From: Chrysomallon squamiferum
Taxonomy: Eukaryota; Mollusca; Gastropoda; Neomphalida; Peltospiridae
Length of the DNA stretch: 64,000 nucleotides
Reading direction: 5' to 3'
Assembly: GCA_012295275.1 (NCBI GenBank)
Contig: CM022666.1
Coordinates: 3,575,616-3,639,615, forward strand
The notes beneath the pieces were generated by a model. It made no database searches. It saw only the letters and a program-made list of their open reading frames with translations, and was not told where the DNA came from. This document shows positions 36,830 through 48,332 of the stretch, piece by piece. The position numbers were made by a program, and so were the translations under genes. The first letter of the stretch is position 1; the number at the start of each line of letters is the position of its first letter.

Positions 36830-37500
36830 ATTTTACCGACTAAGTCCAAAAGGGTTAATCTAGTCCTTTTGCCTAACCTCGGTCTTAATATGGGTTTGAG
36901 ACAACTGACTACATTACGCCAAGTAGATAAACAAAAAGGCAAGTGCGCATACGCAAATGTCAAAAAGTTCGTGGGAAAGAAATCTCACAAGCAGCCCACG
37001 TCGACTATTCATTATGACGAACAAGTTAAAACGATCCGCGTGACGTAGTTATTGCTTTGTCAACGAATCGATCTAGCATTTTATTTTAAAAATAAAAAAA
37101 TGTCATATGTATTCATTTTCAACAAAAACAAAAACAACAACAACATCAGATAATGCATTAATACTTTCTTTTTCCTTGTGCTAATAATAAGGACACTGTT
37201 TTATCTCGGTAACAGTTTCCACGACTGACTGTCTCGAGCTATTTCTCAGTAGAAAACTCAGTTCTTGAAGAAATATTTATTCTCTAAAATTTTGAATCGC
37301 ACTCCCTCCACTTCATTGTTAACATACTGTTATTCAAAAGCCACGTAACGGCAACAAATTTAAAGAAATTTATTATAATTCTAATAAACATTTTAAATCA
37401 TATTCCATTTGTATGATTAATTATTAATGAAGTCTAAAAATAAATTTTAAAAATGTTAGATATCCCAATTTATTTAAGAAAAAACTAATATATATAAAAC
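36830..37500. other. Intergenic DNA downstream of TNF gene C, no gene seen
   Basis: It includes a block (cgactgactgtctcgagcta near 37222) related to sequences near 46750 and 27800 downstream of genes D and B. No coding sequence. Confidence 0.5.
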
Positions 37501-37504
37501 AATT

Positions 37505-39064
37505 TCAAAGCATATACAAGCCAAAGTAGGTTGTCTCAGGATCTCTCAAAATTCTGTTCACAACTGATGTTCTCACCACTACAGTGTCGTTGGCTTTCAG
37601 GTAGTAGACAGCTCCAATGTAGGAAGTAACAAAACCTTCCTGGTATCTTCGTACTTTGCATGTTGTTTGAGGATTTCTGTAGAGGACTTCATAATTTGGA
37701 TATTTTTCAATTGAGTGACACAGCCTAGCGTATTCTAGCTCTCTGACTTGGTTGGCATGGAATAAAACGTTGCTGTATATGAAGTAGTAAGCAGCTTCTT
37801 TGACTTGAATCCCTTCAGCGACAACAGCTGCAGCTCCTTTTACAAATGATCTTTTACCAGACGACGTCCATTTGACCAAAGGCTTCGGTGTGTCTGAAAG
37901 GTTTGCAAGAATAAATGACTTTTAAATAATATTAATATTTTAAATTGTCAAGAGTTCTAGTTAGTATTACTAATATATTTCTATAGCTGCTACTGACTCC
38001 TCCTATTAACTACTTCACTGAGATCACTGGTATTTTTCAATATTACTGCTATTACTACCACTACTGTTTGTTTTCTTACTTTTGTCATATGTTGTATTCA
38101 CTTCCATTTGTAGATGAGCCGATGTCTTCACATTGTTCATATTATTCAGACGACCAGCGACCTCTCTGATCTGTTTAAGTTTCTGTTCTGAAATATATAT
38201 ACAGACACTAACACACACAAACACACACACACAGACACAGATATACATGTATACATACCTAGACTCACGTACACACGTACATACAAATACAAACTTATAA
38301 AAGTTTTGTGGATATTTAAATATGTATCGTTTTGTGTGTTTGTCTGTTTGTGTGTTTTGTCTTTATGTGTGTGTGTATGTTTATGTTTCTGCTTGTGTGT
38401 GTATCTGTGTTTATGCGACTTTGCTTTTCACGTATGTCTGTGCATGTGTATGTGTCTGTGTTAACTTACCACTTTTCTCAGCTTTTGTTTGACTTTCACT
38501 CAGTTTCTAAAAAGAATGTCAATAACCGCTTTGAATCTCCTCCATTATAATTAGTTTTAAATTTAAAAATATTTTTCAGCATTATTAATTTCTCCTTTTC
38601 ATAATTGAAATATTATTAAACATACATGGATCTTTTTTCTTTTTGTTATTTCACTTTTTTCCATTTTGTTTCAATTTCTTTTATAATCAACTTAAGTTTT
38701 TAATATTTTTATATAGAATTTACCTATTTCTTAATTTCATATCTTTTTTAATCTTCTATTTAATGTATTTATGGATCTTTTTAGAAGTTAAAACAAAATT
38801 TACCTTTTTCATGATTTCACTCATAACTTTTTCTCCATCACTGTAACAGCAATACGTGGTATTGTTCCTGGTTCTGTTCGTAGATTTGTCATCACAACAG
38901 TTTTCTCCTGGTTTGCACGAGATTTTCACACACAGTTCCTGCTCAAACAACAAATTGGTTTCTCTGTTCAGAAATTCTTTTAATGTTACAGATGCAATGA
39001 AAATAATGAGTATGAAGTTTAGTACCATAAGAGAAATGGCAGTGACAGGAAGAATTGAATTCAT
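37505..39064 (-). CDS. TNF-superfamily ligand gene C (264 aa)
   Basis: Exons: 38804-39064, 38470-38506, 38080-38187, 37505-37893, ending in TGA. All sites are consensus and phases fit. The start is MNSILPVTAIS, followed by the membrane helix, the full six-cysteine module (CVKISCKPGENCC then YCCYSDGEK), linker KLSESQTKAEKS, stalk EQKLKQIREVAGRLNN and an intact THD (KWTSSGKRSFVKG, the two cysteines, SYIGAVYYLKANDTV, YFGLYML). The usual leader and its acceptor are missing: upstream of the ATG is a piece of THD-intron-like DNA with a TATAAATA box. Transcription may therefore start locally, or the gene may be silent. The coding sequence is clean. Confidence 0.83.
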
Positions 39065-39141
39065 TTTCCAATTTTTCTTTGAGTTATTGCTCTGTATAGT
39101 TATAGTTAGTATTACTAATATAGTTGTATAGCTATATAGTG

Positions 39142-39149
39142 TATTTATA
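39142..39149 (-). promoter_or_regulatory. TATA box upstream of TNF gene C
   Basis: The minus strand reads cagtataaatacac about 80 bases before the gene C start codon, a good TATA element. It lies in about 40 bases resembling the intron before the THD exon (37945-37990), so it may be a newly acquired promoter. Initiation about 25-30 bases downstream is an inference. Confidence 0.35.
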
Positions 39150-39694
39150 CTGTTATGTAGAAATGCGCAGTTACTCCATGGCGTGTTCACTTAAGTGATA
39201 AAAGTGTTGGCTGTTATCAAGTATACCAAGATAAAAAGACACTTACACGAACATAAAGCAAAGGGTGCAGACAGATACTATTCAAACAACAGACTATTCT
39301 ATAAAAAAATAAATAAAAGAAGACTAAATGAAAAAAATGACTTGCGCAGCACAAATATATAATGTTTTCTACTTCCTTTTCCTTACCGAAATAATTTATT
39401 ATATTATGTGTTACAGAGAGCTGCAGTTTAGAAGATAATAATACTGTACTGAAAACAAACAAAAAATACATAAATAAAGTTTCAGAGAAATTGAGTTTTT
39501 ATCCGATAACCTCTCACCCTTATAATCACATATTTATTGACTGTGAGATAACATAACCTTAACGACAGGATAACACATCTAAAATAAAATGAAATAAAAA
39601 AGGTTTCGTGTAAACGTGATACATAATGTTCATAAATAAACTGCGTGTACTTATTACTGCTGTTATACTGGTTGTTGTTGTAGGTCTTCTTCTT

Positions 39695-39835
<141 letters not shown>

Positions 39836-39852
39836 GTTAAATAAAGACTGCA

Positions 39853-40730
39853 GCAGGGTCGGCAACCTTTCTGAGAGAAGGGGCCAGACAGTGTTTTGCA
39901 GGAGAGTTAGTTAGGTTAACATGCATTGTGGAAAATTTACAAAATCGTTTTATACACACGTACATATTATGTATTGTATATATTTAGTTAATCCTCGCAG
40001 TTAACTGTTGCATGACAATGTCGAAAAAAAAAAAAAAAAAAAAAAAACAAAAGTAAAAAAGAAAAAAAAAAAAACCCAGAATAATAATAAAAAACAAACA
40101 AATGGAAATAACTCTCATACTACTAACACATCCACACACACACAGCAATCTATTTTAAGAATTTTTGTTTTGTTGAGTATCCCTGAGTTCTTTTTATGAC
40201 AGAAACTAGACCTCGCCAAGTACATGTGATGTACGTGCATGAACAGAAACAAAGAAAGTAAAACCTAACAATTAAATACTAAATAGGAATTTTCTTATTT
40301 TTCATTCAATCGCTCTTCAATAGTCGAACACTAAACAAATGATGAAAAATTTAATCCAGAACATCTACAGTATCTAATTTCAAATGTCCTAATACACTCC
40401 AGCTATGAGCAATAGTATAATAACAATAGCTCACTGGACTCATGTTAAAAGTCACCAGTCATCAGTATATTCTAATTATATTATAAATAGTTGTTTAACA
40501 AGCTCTAGAGATGACTGAAGCAGGTAGTGAAGTGAGATATCTCGGCAACAACACGGAACGTGTACATTGCCACACTCAGCGATGTTATTGCACTTTGGAC
40601 TTTGCATTTTCTATCACCTGCGTCGCTTTGCAAACAGCTATTTTAAACATTGCTCGGGCAGGACTACTTTTAAAGATAACGAAAATATTTAAAATGAGTC
40701 CAGTCAGCTACTGTTATTATTAGTTAAATT
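39853..40730. other. Intergenic DNA with an hAT-like end, no gene seen
   Basis: It begins with cagggtcggcaacctttctg (see 7033), followed by an A-tract at 40023-40072 and a stretch (atgactgaagcaggtagtga near 40508) also found near 55087 and 63937. The 70-codon plus-strand frame at 40511 is not preserved in those copies. Confidence 0.5.
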
Positions 40731-40734
40731 ATTG

Positions 40735-42315
40735 ATTTATTAAATTAATCAATATTTTTGTGTATAGTTTTATTTATTTAATTTATAATTATTATTATTT
40801 AATCACTTATCCTTATTAATTATTAATTAATAAATTATATATAATTTTAAAAAACATTTATATATATATACCTTCTCTCTATTCATCTTTTAACAGATCT
40901 GGTTTTGTCAGGCTAAGAATAATTTTTGAAACCAGCGAGGATCAGACAATGAAAGATACATGAAAAGAAATTAATTTAAAACCTAAAAATGTTACATTCT
41001 GATATTTCCTTCAGGTCATATCATGAAATACATTTGCGTCTGTGTGTGTGTGTGTATGTGTGTGGAACACCCTCCTCAATTTTTTAAACAAACGCGCCTG
41101 GAAAACCTCATTTGGTATCAGTTGTTTTATATTTACAATGACATCAGATTCTCCGAAATATTTAACTTCGAATATGTATAGAGATTTGTTTCCATAATCA
41201 ATAAGTCAAATCAGAAATTTAGTTGCGTCATAATAAAATTTTCATTTTCAAAACAAATAATAATAATAAGAAGAAGAAGAAGCAGGAAGAAAGAAAGAAA
41301 GAATGAAAGAAAGAAAGAAGAAATATAAACGTGGATCATAAGGAAAAACAAAGGTTGTCATGGCCATCATCCTACGTCATCATCGAGGATTTCATTGTCA
41401 GCATAATCACTTAGAATTTCACCGTTAACATCATCAATCAGAATTTCATTGTCAGCATCATCATTTAAAATTTCATTGTTAGCATCATTAATCAGGATTT
41501 CATTGTCAACATCATCATTCAAAAATTCATTGTCAACCTCATCATTCAGACTTTTATTGTCTTCATCATCATCCAGAATTTTATTAACAAAATAATCAAT
41601 GAAAATCATGATCATTCACAAAAGATGGACTCTGCATCAGGTTTTATTTACTATTATTTTAGGTTTTACTCTCATTATACAATAGATGTTCTATGTACAA
41701 TGGCTGTTCTTGTACACTGGATATTCTTTGTACAGTGGATGCTCTTGAACAGTTGATGTTCTAGGTACAGTAGGCGTTCTTCTGCAGTGGATGTTCTGTA
41801 TACAGTGAATGTTCTTCAGTCTATGTCCTATGTAAAATAAAATTCTGTATACACTGTACATTGGATGCTCAAGTACAGTAGACGTTCAGTGTACAGTGAA
41901 TGTTCTTGTATGGTGGATGTTCTGTACACAATGGATGTCCTGCTGTAGAAGTTCTGTGTACAAAGATATTTTTGTACAGCTGATATTCTATACATGTACA
42001 TCTATGCATGTTGTAAATGTAATTAATGTTATGTGCTCAGTGATAATAAATATACCATGCATGGTGGTTTTTCTTTGTACAGTGAATATGTAATGTATGT
42101 ACCATTGATGGTTTGTGTTCTGTAAATCTGTACAGTGGATGTTCTACAAATAGTGTATATGTTCTAGGATGTTCTATGTAAAGTGAATGTGTGCAGTATT
42201 CAGTGAATAAATATTTACATGTCACTGATTTTCAATATAAAGTGACTGATGAAAGTTATATGTTCACTGATTCGTTTATAATGAAAAATACAAGTTAAGT
42301 GGATGATCTTTATGC
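40735..42315. repeat. Inverted copy of the dispersed repeat unit (U6)
   Basis: The whole series seen elsewhere (F2 flank, acidic minisatellite, TGTACA minisatellite, conserved leader) is present in reverse order and orientation. It contains the reversed aaccagcgaggatcagacaa flank, the acidic frame on the minus strand and gtacagtggatgttct repeats at 41690-42230. The right breakpoint joins exon d of F2-5 at about 42316. Confidence 0.75.
41367..41615 (-). other. Small acidic-repeat open frame, copy 5 (82 codons, longest)
   Basis: It starts MIMIFIDYFVNKILDDDEDN and carries six to seven decapeptide repeats of the type NEILNDDADN. It ends LDDDVG and TGA. The theoretical product is strongly acidic and rich in Asp, Asn, Ile and Leu, with no signal or membrane segment seen. 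It lies in the inverted unit, so it is the only copy on the minus strand. Confidence 0.4.
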
Positions 42316-42619
42316 AGTCTCTGCTGTTTGCTACCCTCTACAGTGCAGTTGATGTTCATGCCGAGGTTGACCAAGTAGGTGCAGTATGTCTCATTGTGTA
42401 CAAACTGCAGTGTTGTCAGCTGCTGCTGGTGTAGTTGCAGTGCACGTTCATGACGTTCTAAATACGCTGACATCCAGCTCTGGTACAAAGGAAGTTCCAC
42501 TGTGTGTATTTGTTCTGCATGAGAAACAAGTCGACTGTTGAACATTTCAGCTTGGGTATCTATGAATCCATTTTGAACTTTAAAAGAATATATATATTTA
42601 GATAGACTGTATATTCTAC

Positions 42620-43899
42620 CATTCTAGGACAATTACCCCCCCTGGATAACTGCCCTCCATTTTTTCTTCTAGTAATGATTTTCAAGCATAATGACATATA
42701 TACATGTATACGGACAAGTTTTGTTTTAGAAATTCAGAGTAGTCTGTCTATAGTTCTCTAGTAAAGCTTTGTACAGCAACAGTTCATTCACAAGTACAGG
42801 TTCAACTATAACCATGTATTCTTACCAGAGTTCTTTGACACTTTTCAGTTTTCGCACTTTTATGTTGTGTGTTCAAATGGTCTAGGACGTGTCGGTTTTC
42901 TCGCTGTCTGACCAGACTCGACAAATGCAGTGAAGCTTCTCGGTATTTTTTATCAAGTACTTCCCCGCCAATCATTAAGTTTATTTCCAGTTCATTAGTG
43001 CTCGTTCACTCTTTAAAATGTTTACAAACTTCCTGACATTCAGATGGTAGGTGCCAATGTTTGACTGAAAGCAATTGATTTAGCTTTCCACGAAGTTGTT
43101 AGTCCACACCAAATTCTTTTCCATCCTCTGGTGCATGTTTCACATGCCAACATTGTAACCTGGATCATGTCTGCGACCAGCTCTGCCATACTGGCAATAA
43201 ATGAAGTTGTCCTCAAAATACTTCAGCGTCATCACCATCAGCTTCTGATAGTGCTTCAAAAGCTGCCGTTACTTCATCCACTGGAACGAACGCAATTGCA
43301 GCTATCTGACGGATCAGTAAAGCAAACTCTTCAACAGTATTGTAACGAACTGCCAGACTGATGAGTTGAATTTGGCTCGTGATGCATTGGCTGAAATGAA
43401 AGAAGCATCCAGTCACAGTGCAGTTTAGCTTTACAGACGTTTTGCCTTCTTACTTCACACTCGTGCGAAATAACTCCACCACTGAGTTCCTTCTCTCGGA
43501 CATACACATAGTTTTCGTTGGTAAGTTTTGAATGACAACGCTCTGGGTCAGTGGACTCCATCTTATAGAATACAACATTTTTGCTACAATGCATGACCTA
43601 ATATACTGTTTCATTCATCACAATTATTAATCACTTGCCAAATCAAAGGAAGTTTTAGCATTTAATTAGCCTGAATTAGTAATTAACTGACTGTAGTTAG
43701 CTTTGATCTTAGATGATATTTTATTGGATGTTTTAGCAGATCAATGAATTCCAAATGCCTGTACTCAAGTTTAATTAGTAATTAGCTGACTCTAGTTAGC
43801 TTTGACTAATTTATTGAAATGTTGCTTGAAAATCTTTCTGAATGGCATATTTGAGGAGAAATTGAGGTCAGTTGTCCGGGGGCAATTAATCCAGGAGCA
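42620..43899 (-). mobile_element. MULE-type transposon with FLYWCH finger, internally deleted
   Basis: A 1280-bp insertion in an F2 intron is bounded by a 7-bp target duplication ATTCTAC (42613-42619 and 43900-43906); the uninterrupted intron is seen at 12537. Ends carry ggacaattaccc and ggggcaattaatcc repeats in inverted orientation. On the minus strand from ATG 43561 a FLYWCH-like finger (ENYVYVREKELSGG, then HECEVRRQNVCKAKLHCD) is followed, across frameshifts, by YFEDNFIYCQYGRAGRR, a WTNNFVES motif and FQSNIGTYHLNVRKFVNIL, as at the C-terminus of MULE transposases. The catalytic middle is missing, so the element is inactive. Confidence 0.65.
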
Positions 43900-44219
43900 A
43901 TTCTACATCACAGAATGTCAGTTTTATAATATCCTGCACTGACTACATGGTATTTGCTATGCAGAATCTGTAATATTATATACTTTGATTTATAAATTAC
44001 ATGGTATGTAGTGTATTGTAATGATCTTTAATATTATATCCTTGGATATACACATTAATGTGTACATTTATACTCTACACTCCTTTATAAAATGATACAC
44101 AGAATACAAGGTATCTGCATAATCTATCTTTAATAATATACACATTAATCTATGCACTCCAAACGCTACATCATAGGATGATACACAGGATGCATAACAT
44201 TTGCTACACTGAATCCGTA

Positions 44220-44645
44220 ATATTATATTCTTGGATATATAAAATACATGGTATACATTACACTGGAATAACGTTTAATATTGAATCACTGGATAATTAT
44301 AAACTACATGGTATGTATTATACTATATTATATAATCTTTAATAGTGTACCGATGGATATATAAATTACATGGTATTTATTATAATAATCTTTAATACTG
44401 TATCCCTGGATATATATGATATGTACTTTATTAATCTTTAATACTGTGTCCTTACATGGTATGTACTGCACGCTATTAATCTTTAATACTGTATCCCTGG
44501 ATATATAAATTACATGGTATGTACTGTACTGCATTATATAATGTATCGCTGGATATATAAATTACATGGTATGTACTGCACTCTATTAATCTTTAATACT
44601 AAATCCCTGGATATATAAAATATATGGTATGTACTGTACTGGAAT
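44220..44645. repeat. ~58-bp repeats in the F2-5 intron
   Basis: Several consecutive copies of the ggatatataaattacatggt unit, better conserved here than at 2840. Confidence 0.65.
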
Positions 44646-45110
44646 AATACTGTATGACTGAATGTTCGAATTACCTAATTCTGTAACTTTTGTCACATTT
44701 CCAGTTACATATGGATAAAAAAAATCAACTAAAAAAGAAGTATTTAAAACTAAATAAATAAACTCACACGTACTTTTTATCATAATGGAGACCCAGTCTG
44801 TTGAAACTTTGTTTGGTTAGCACAACCTCTGACACGTCTACACCGCCATAAACAAGGAGACACACAACTACAGTGAAAACAGCATTCGGTATAAAAAAGT
44901 GTTTACACTACCTGGATGAAAAATTAATTAAAAGAAACTATTAACTTTCAAAAGATTTCAACAACAACAATAATTACAGGAACAGTGGTTATAAATAACA
45001 GCAACAATAACAATAATAGCAAATATTATTTGAGATAAAGATCCTTGAGTATTTAAGAGTTATCTTCCTTAATATTCTCTATATATTCATCTACATTAAC
45101 ATAAACATAG

Positions 45111-45119
<9 letters not shown>

Positions 45120-45166
<47 letters not shown>

Positions 45167-45373
45167 ATATGCACAATATTTTCACACTAATACTCATGTA
45201 TTAACAGACACGGACATACAAACATGGATACACATATCAGACAGAAAATTATATATACTCTTAAAAACATACATATATACATACATACAAAAAAAGAATT
45301 ATTAATATTATTGTTATTGTTGTTGTTACTATTATTATTATTACTATTCTTCTTCTTCTTCTTCTTCTTCTTC

Positions 45374-45404
<31 letters not shown>

Positions 45405-45405
45405 A
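45120..45405. repeat. (CATA)n, (AT)n and ATT/CTT microsatellites
   Basis: CATA repeats then AT repeats near 45115-45165, and ATT/GTT/CTT runs at 45300-45400, lie in the a-c interval of F2-5. Confidence 0.9.
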
Positions 45406-46020
45406 AATGTATCTACATGTCTTTGTCACCTACTAATCATACACAATAAAATGTGTTACAGCTTCTATAAACATTTAAATACTTTTAATTAATTACTTAT
45501 AATAATATGTACTGAAGTATCCATAAACAAATAATTAATTACCTGTTTCCTTATAATCCACATACTCAGGTACCCGTACAGGAGAAACTTAGCGAACGAG
45601 ATTGTCTTGGCCATCCGATGAGCAAACAACAAAATATCAACCACAACCATCAAACCGAATATCACACAGAACGCTGTCACTGAATTTCCCTTCACTCCGT
45701 TTTGACGTTTTCGCTGTTTGGTAGCCTGGTTTACCTCCCCTTGATTTGACTCAAAGACAGGTAAGAACCAGTGATTGTGAAAGACAATATTTACTTTTAC
45801 TAATATCCATGCCCTTTTTATTTTTTTAAGAACTCAGATTTTTATTTTATTTTTTGTCATGATTGGAAAATTCCTTCATTTTCTGTTTTTCATCTTCTTT
45901 ATTTTTCTTTCTATCTTCTTTTTTCTTTCTGTTTTTCATCGTTTTACTGTTTATACATTTTAACAACGTGAACATCACTGAAAAGTCATTTAACGAAACA
46001 TCGTCAAGTGAAAAGTTGTC

Positions 46021-46120
46021 AGATAAAGTAGAACGACAAGCGAAACTGTGCACGTTATCACTGGAAAGTCAGATAAAGTAGAACGACAAGCGAAACTGTG
46101 CACGTTATCACTGGAAAGTC
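46021..46120. repeat. Exact 50-bp tandem duplication upstream of F2-5
   Basis: The 50-base unit starting agataaagtagaacgacaag and ending cactggaaagtc is present twice without a single difference. It lies about 220 bases upstream of exon a of F2-5 on the minus strand, so it could be promoter DNA. It is recent, or the two copies are kept identical. Confidence 0.85.
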
Positions 46121-46179
46121 GGATAAAGAATCGGTTGATGAGGTCACCAGACAGCGGTAAACATTCTGTGACCTGCTAA

Positions 46180-47165
46180 GTTTAACTTTAAAAATACTCT
46201 GACAGTAAATTAATTTGTAAACTTTTACTTTTGACAAACGCACTAAATGTTTTTTTTTTTTTTTTTTTTTTTTTGGTTTTGGTTTTAAACCGAATTTAAT
46301 CAAATAAAAGAACATACGTGTTTGTACGTTTGATTATTTCTTTATGGATTCTAGTTAACTGTTAGGCGGATTCGATATTATGTTAACTTCATATCGCGTT
46401 AGAAAATATCTGAAATCTGAATTAGAATTGTTTATTGGGTTGTTAATGGGAAGAATTTCGATAATATTACTGATACACAGTGACCATCACTAATCCGCCT
46501 ACCAGTAATCCTGAAATCCAGTTAATCTGTACTGATCTAAATTTCCCGATCCACCGCGCCCGTCTACTACTAGGAAGTGCTAGATCAATACTGTTTAGTT
46601 CAGGTAAACACAGACAGGCTGTTTGTGCAGTTTCATTAGTATGGTTTCATTTTCAACAACAACAACATCAGCGACAGAATAATGCATTACTACTTTCTGA
46701 TTCCGTGTATTAACAATAGGGATAATGTTTTCTCTCGGTAAAAGCTTCGACTACTGATTGTGACGAGCTATTTCTGGGTAGAAAGCTCAGATCTTGAATA
46801 AATATTTATTCTTCAAAATTCTTAAAGGAACGCAATGAAAGTATAAAGAAATTTATTACAATTATATATTAAAATCACAAACAAGCAATCACAAAAAAGT
46901 AATAATAATAAAACAAATAATAATAAAAAATTTAAAATCAAAATAAAGAAAGAAATAAAGAAATAATAATAATAATAACAATCATCATCATCATCATTAT
47001 CATAATAATAATTTTAAAAATGCTGCCACTAAACACCATAAATAAATCAAAGTATACTATAAACGTTTAACGATATTTTATAATAAATGTTAGTTTGATA
47101 TATACAAGTCCATGAATACAGTCTAAACAAAATTACATATGAACAATTATAATTCACTCCTCTCG
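46180..47165. other. Intergenic DNA between F2-5 and TNF gene D, no gene seen
   Basis: It holds a T-tract at 46247-46274, AAT runs and the gggtagaaagctcagatctt block at 46767 shared with genes B and C. It is unlike the F2-2/A interval, so it has been rearranged. Confidence 0.5.
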
Positions 47166-47883
47166 AAACAGTTTTACAGCATATACAGGCCAAAGTAGGT
47201 TGTCTCAGGATCTCTCAAAATGTTCTTCACAAATGATGTTCTCACCACTACAGTGTCATTGGCTTTCAGGTAGTAAACAGCTCCAATGTAGGACGGAAAA
47301 AAACATTCCTGGTGTCTTCTTCGTACTTTGCATGTTGTTTGAGGATTTCTGTAGAGGACATCATCATTTGGATATTTTTCAATTGAGTGACACAGCCTAG
47401 CGTATTCCAGCTCTCTGACTTGGTTGGCATGGAATAAAACGTTGCTGTATATGAAGTAGTAAGCAGCGTGTTTGACTTGAATCCCGTCAGCGACAACAGT
47501 CACATCTCCTTTCACAAACGATCTTTTACCAGACGACGTCCATTTGATGAGAGGCTTTGGGTTGTCTGAAAAGTTTGTAAGAATAAATGACTTTTAAATA
47601 ACATTTTTATTTTAAATTGTCAACAGTTGTAGTTAGTATTACTAATATATTTCTATAACTACTACAAACCTCTGCTATTAACTACTTTAGTACCATCATT
47701 GATATTTTTACTACTAACGTCCTAATACTATTGTTATCACAATTTCTTCTATTATTTCCTAACCACTACTAATAACTATATGATTGCTACAACTACTTTT
47801 ACCAGACCAACTACTACTATTACTTCTATTTTACTACTACCACATTTATTATCAAATCACCTCTTTTAACAGAGTACAATTAC

Positions 47884-47887
47884 TCTG

Positions 47888-47948
<61 letters not shown>

Positions 47949-47950
47949 AA
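47884..47950. repeat. (CTA)n microsatellite in gene D intron 3
   Basis: About 21 CTA units. The poly-Tyr frame is an artefact. Confidence 0.95.
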
Positions 47951-48241
47951 CTACTCTACTACTACTACTCTAGTACAACTACTACACTATTACTACTATT
48001 ACTAGTATTCTACTACTACTACTAGTAATATTTGTTTTCTTACTTTTGTCATATGTTACATTCACTTCCATTTGTAGATGAGCTGACGTCTTCACATTGT
48101 TTTTATTATTCAGTTTGTAAGCGACCTCTCTGACCTGCTTAAGTTTTTGTTCTGAAATATACATATATATATGGACACATATATACTAATGATACATGTA
48201 TAAATATATAGATTCATACATACATACATAGATTCGTAAAC

Positions 48242-48298
48242 TGATTTTATTATCTAAATTCAAAAGATCAGTGACGTCTCTGATCTGCTTTAGTTTTG
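48242..48298 (-). pseudogene. Duplicated stalk exon relic inside gene D
   Basis: It matches 17579-17637 (plus-strand text ctaaattcaaaagatcagtg and ctgatctgctttagtttt), but its acceptor has been replaced by an AC tract. Non-functional. Confidence 0.6.
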
Positions 48299-48301
48299 GA
48301 T

Positions 48302-48332
<31 letters not shown>

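Larger units (their letters stand above)
42318..45800 (-). pseudogene. F2-5: disrupted multi-pass membrane protein gene
   Basis: Exon a (45543 to about 45800) is intact, with the AFCVIFGLMVVVDILLFAHR helix and donor caggtaatt. Exon b is missing. Exon c (about 44778-44911) has an extra T, an in-frame TAA and no donor. Exon d (about 42318-42572) is open but its acceptor cag has become caa and its 3' end is cut by the inverted unit. Exon e is lost. A MULE-type element sits in the c-d intron. TNF gene D follows upstream on the same strand, as in the F2-2/A pair. Confidence 0.65.

Noticed and set aside
40511-40723. A 70-codon plus-strand frame
   Set aside because: Homologous DNA near 55087 and 63937 does not keep the frame, and there is no domain or splice context.
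45847-46081. Lys-rich and Phe-rich frames upstream of F2-5
   Set aside because: Low-complexity readings of a T-rich stretch; no conservation in the F2-2 or F2-6 flanks.
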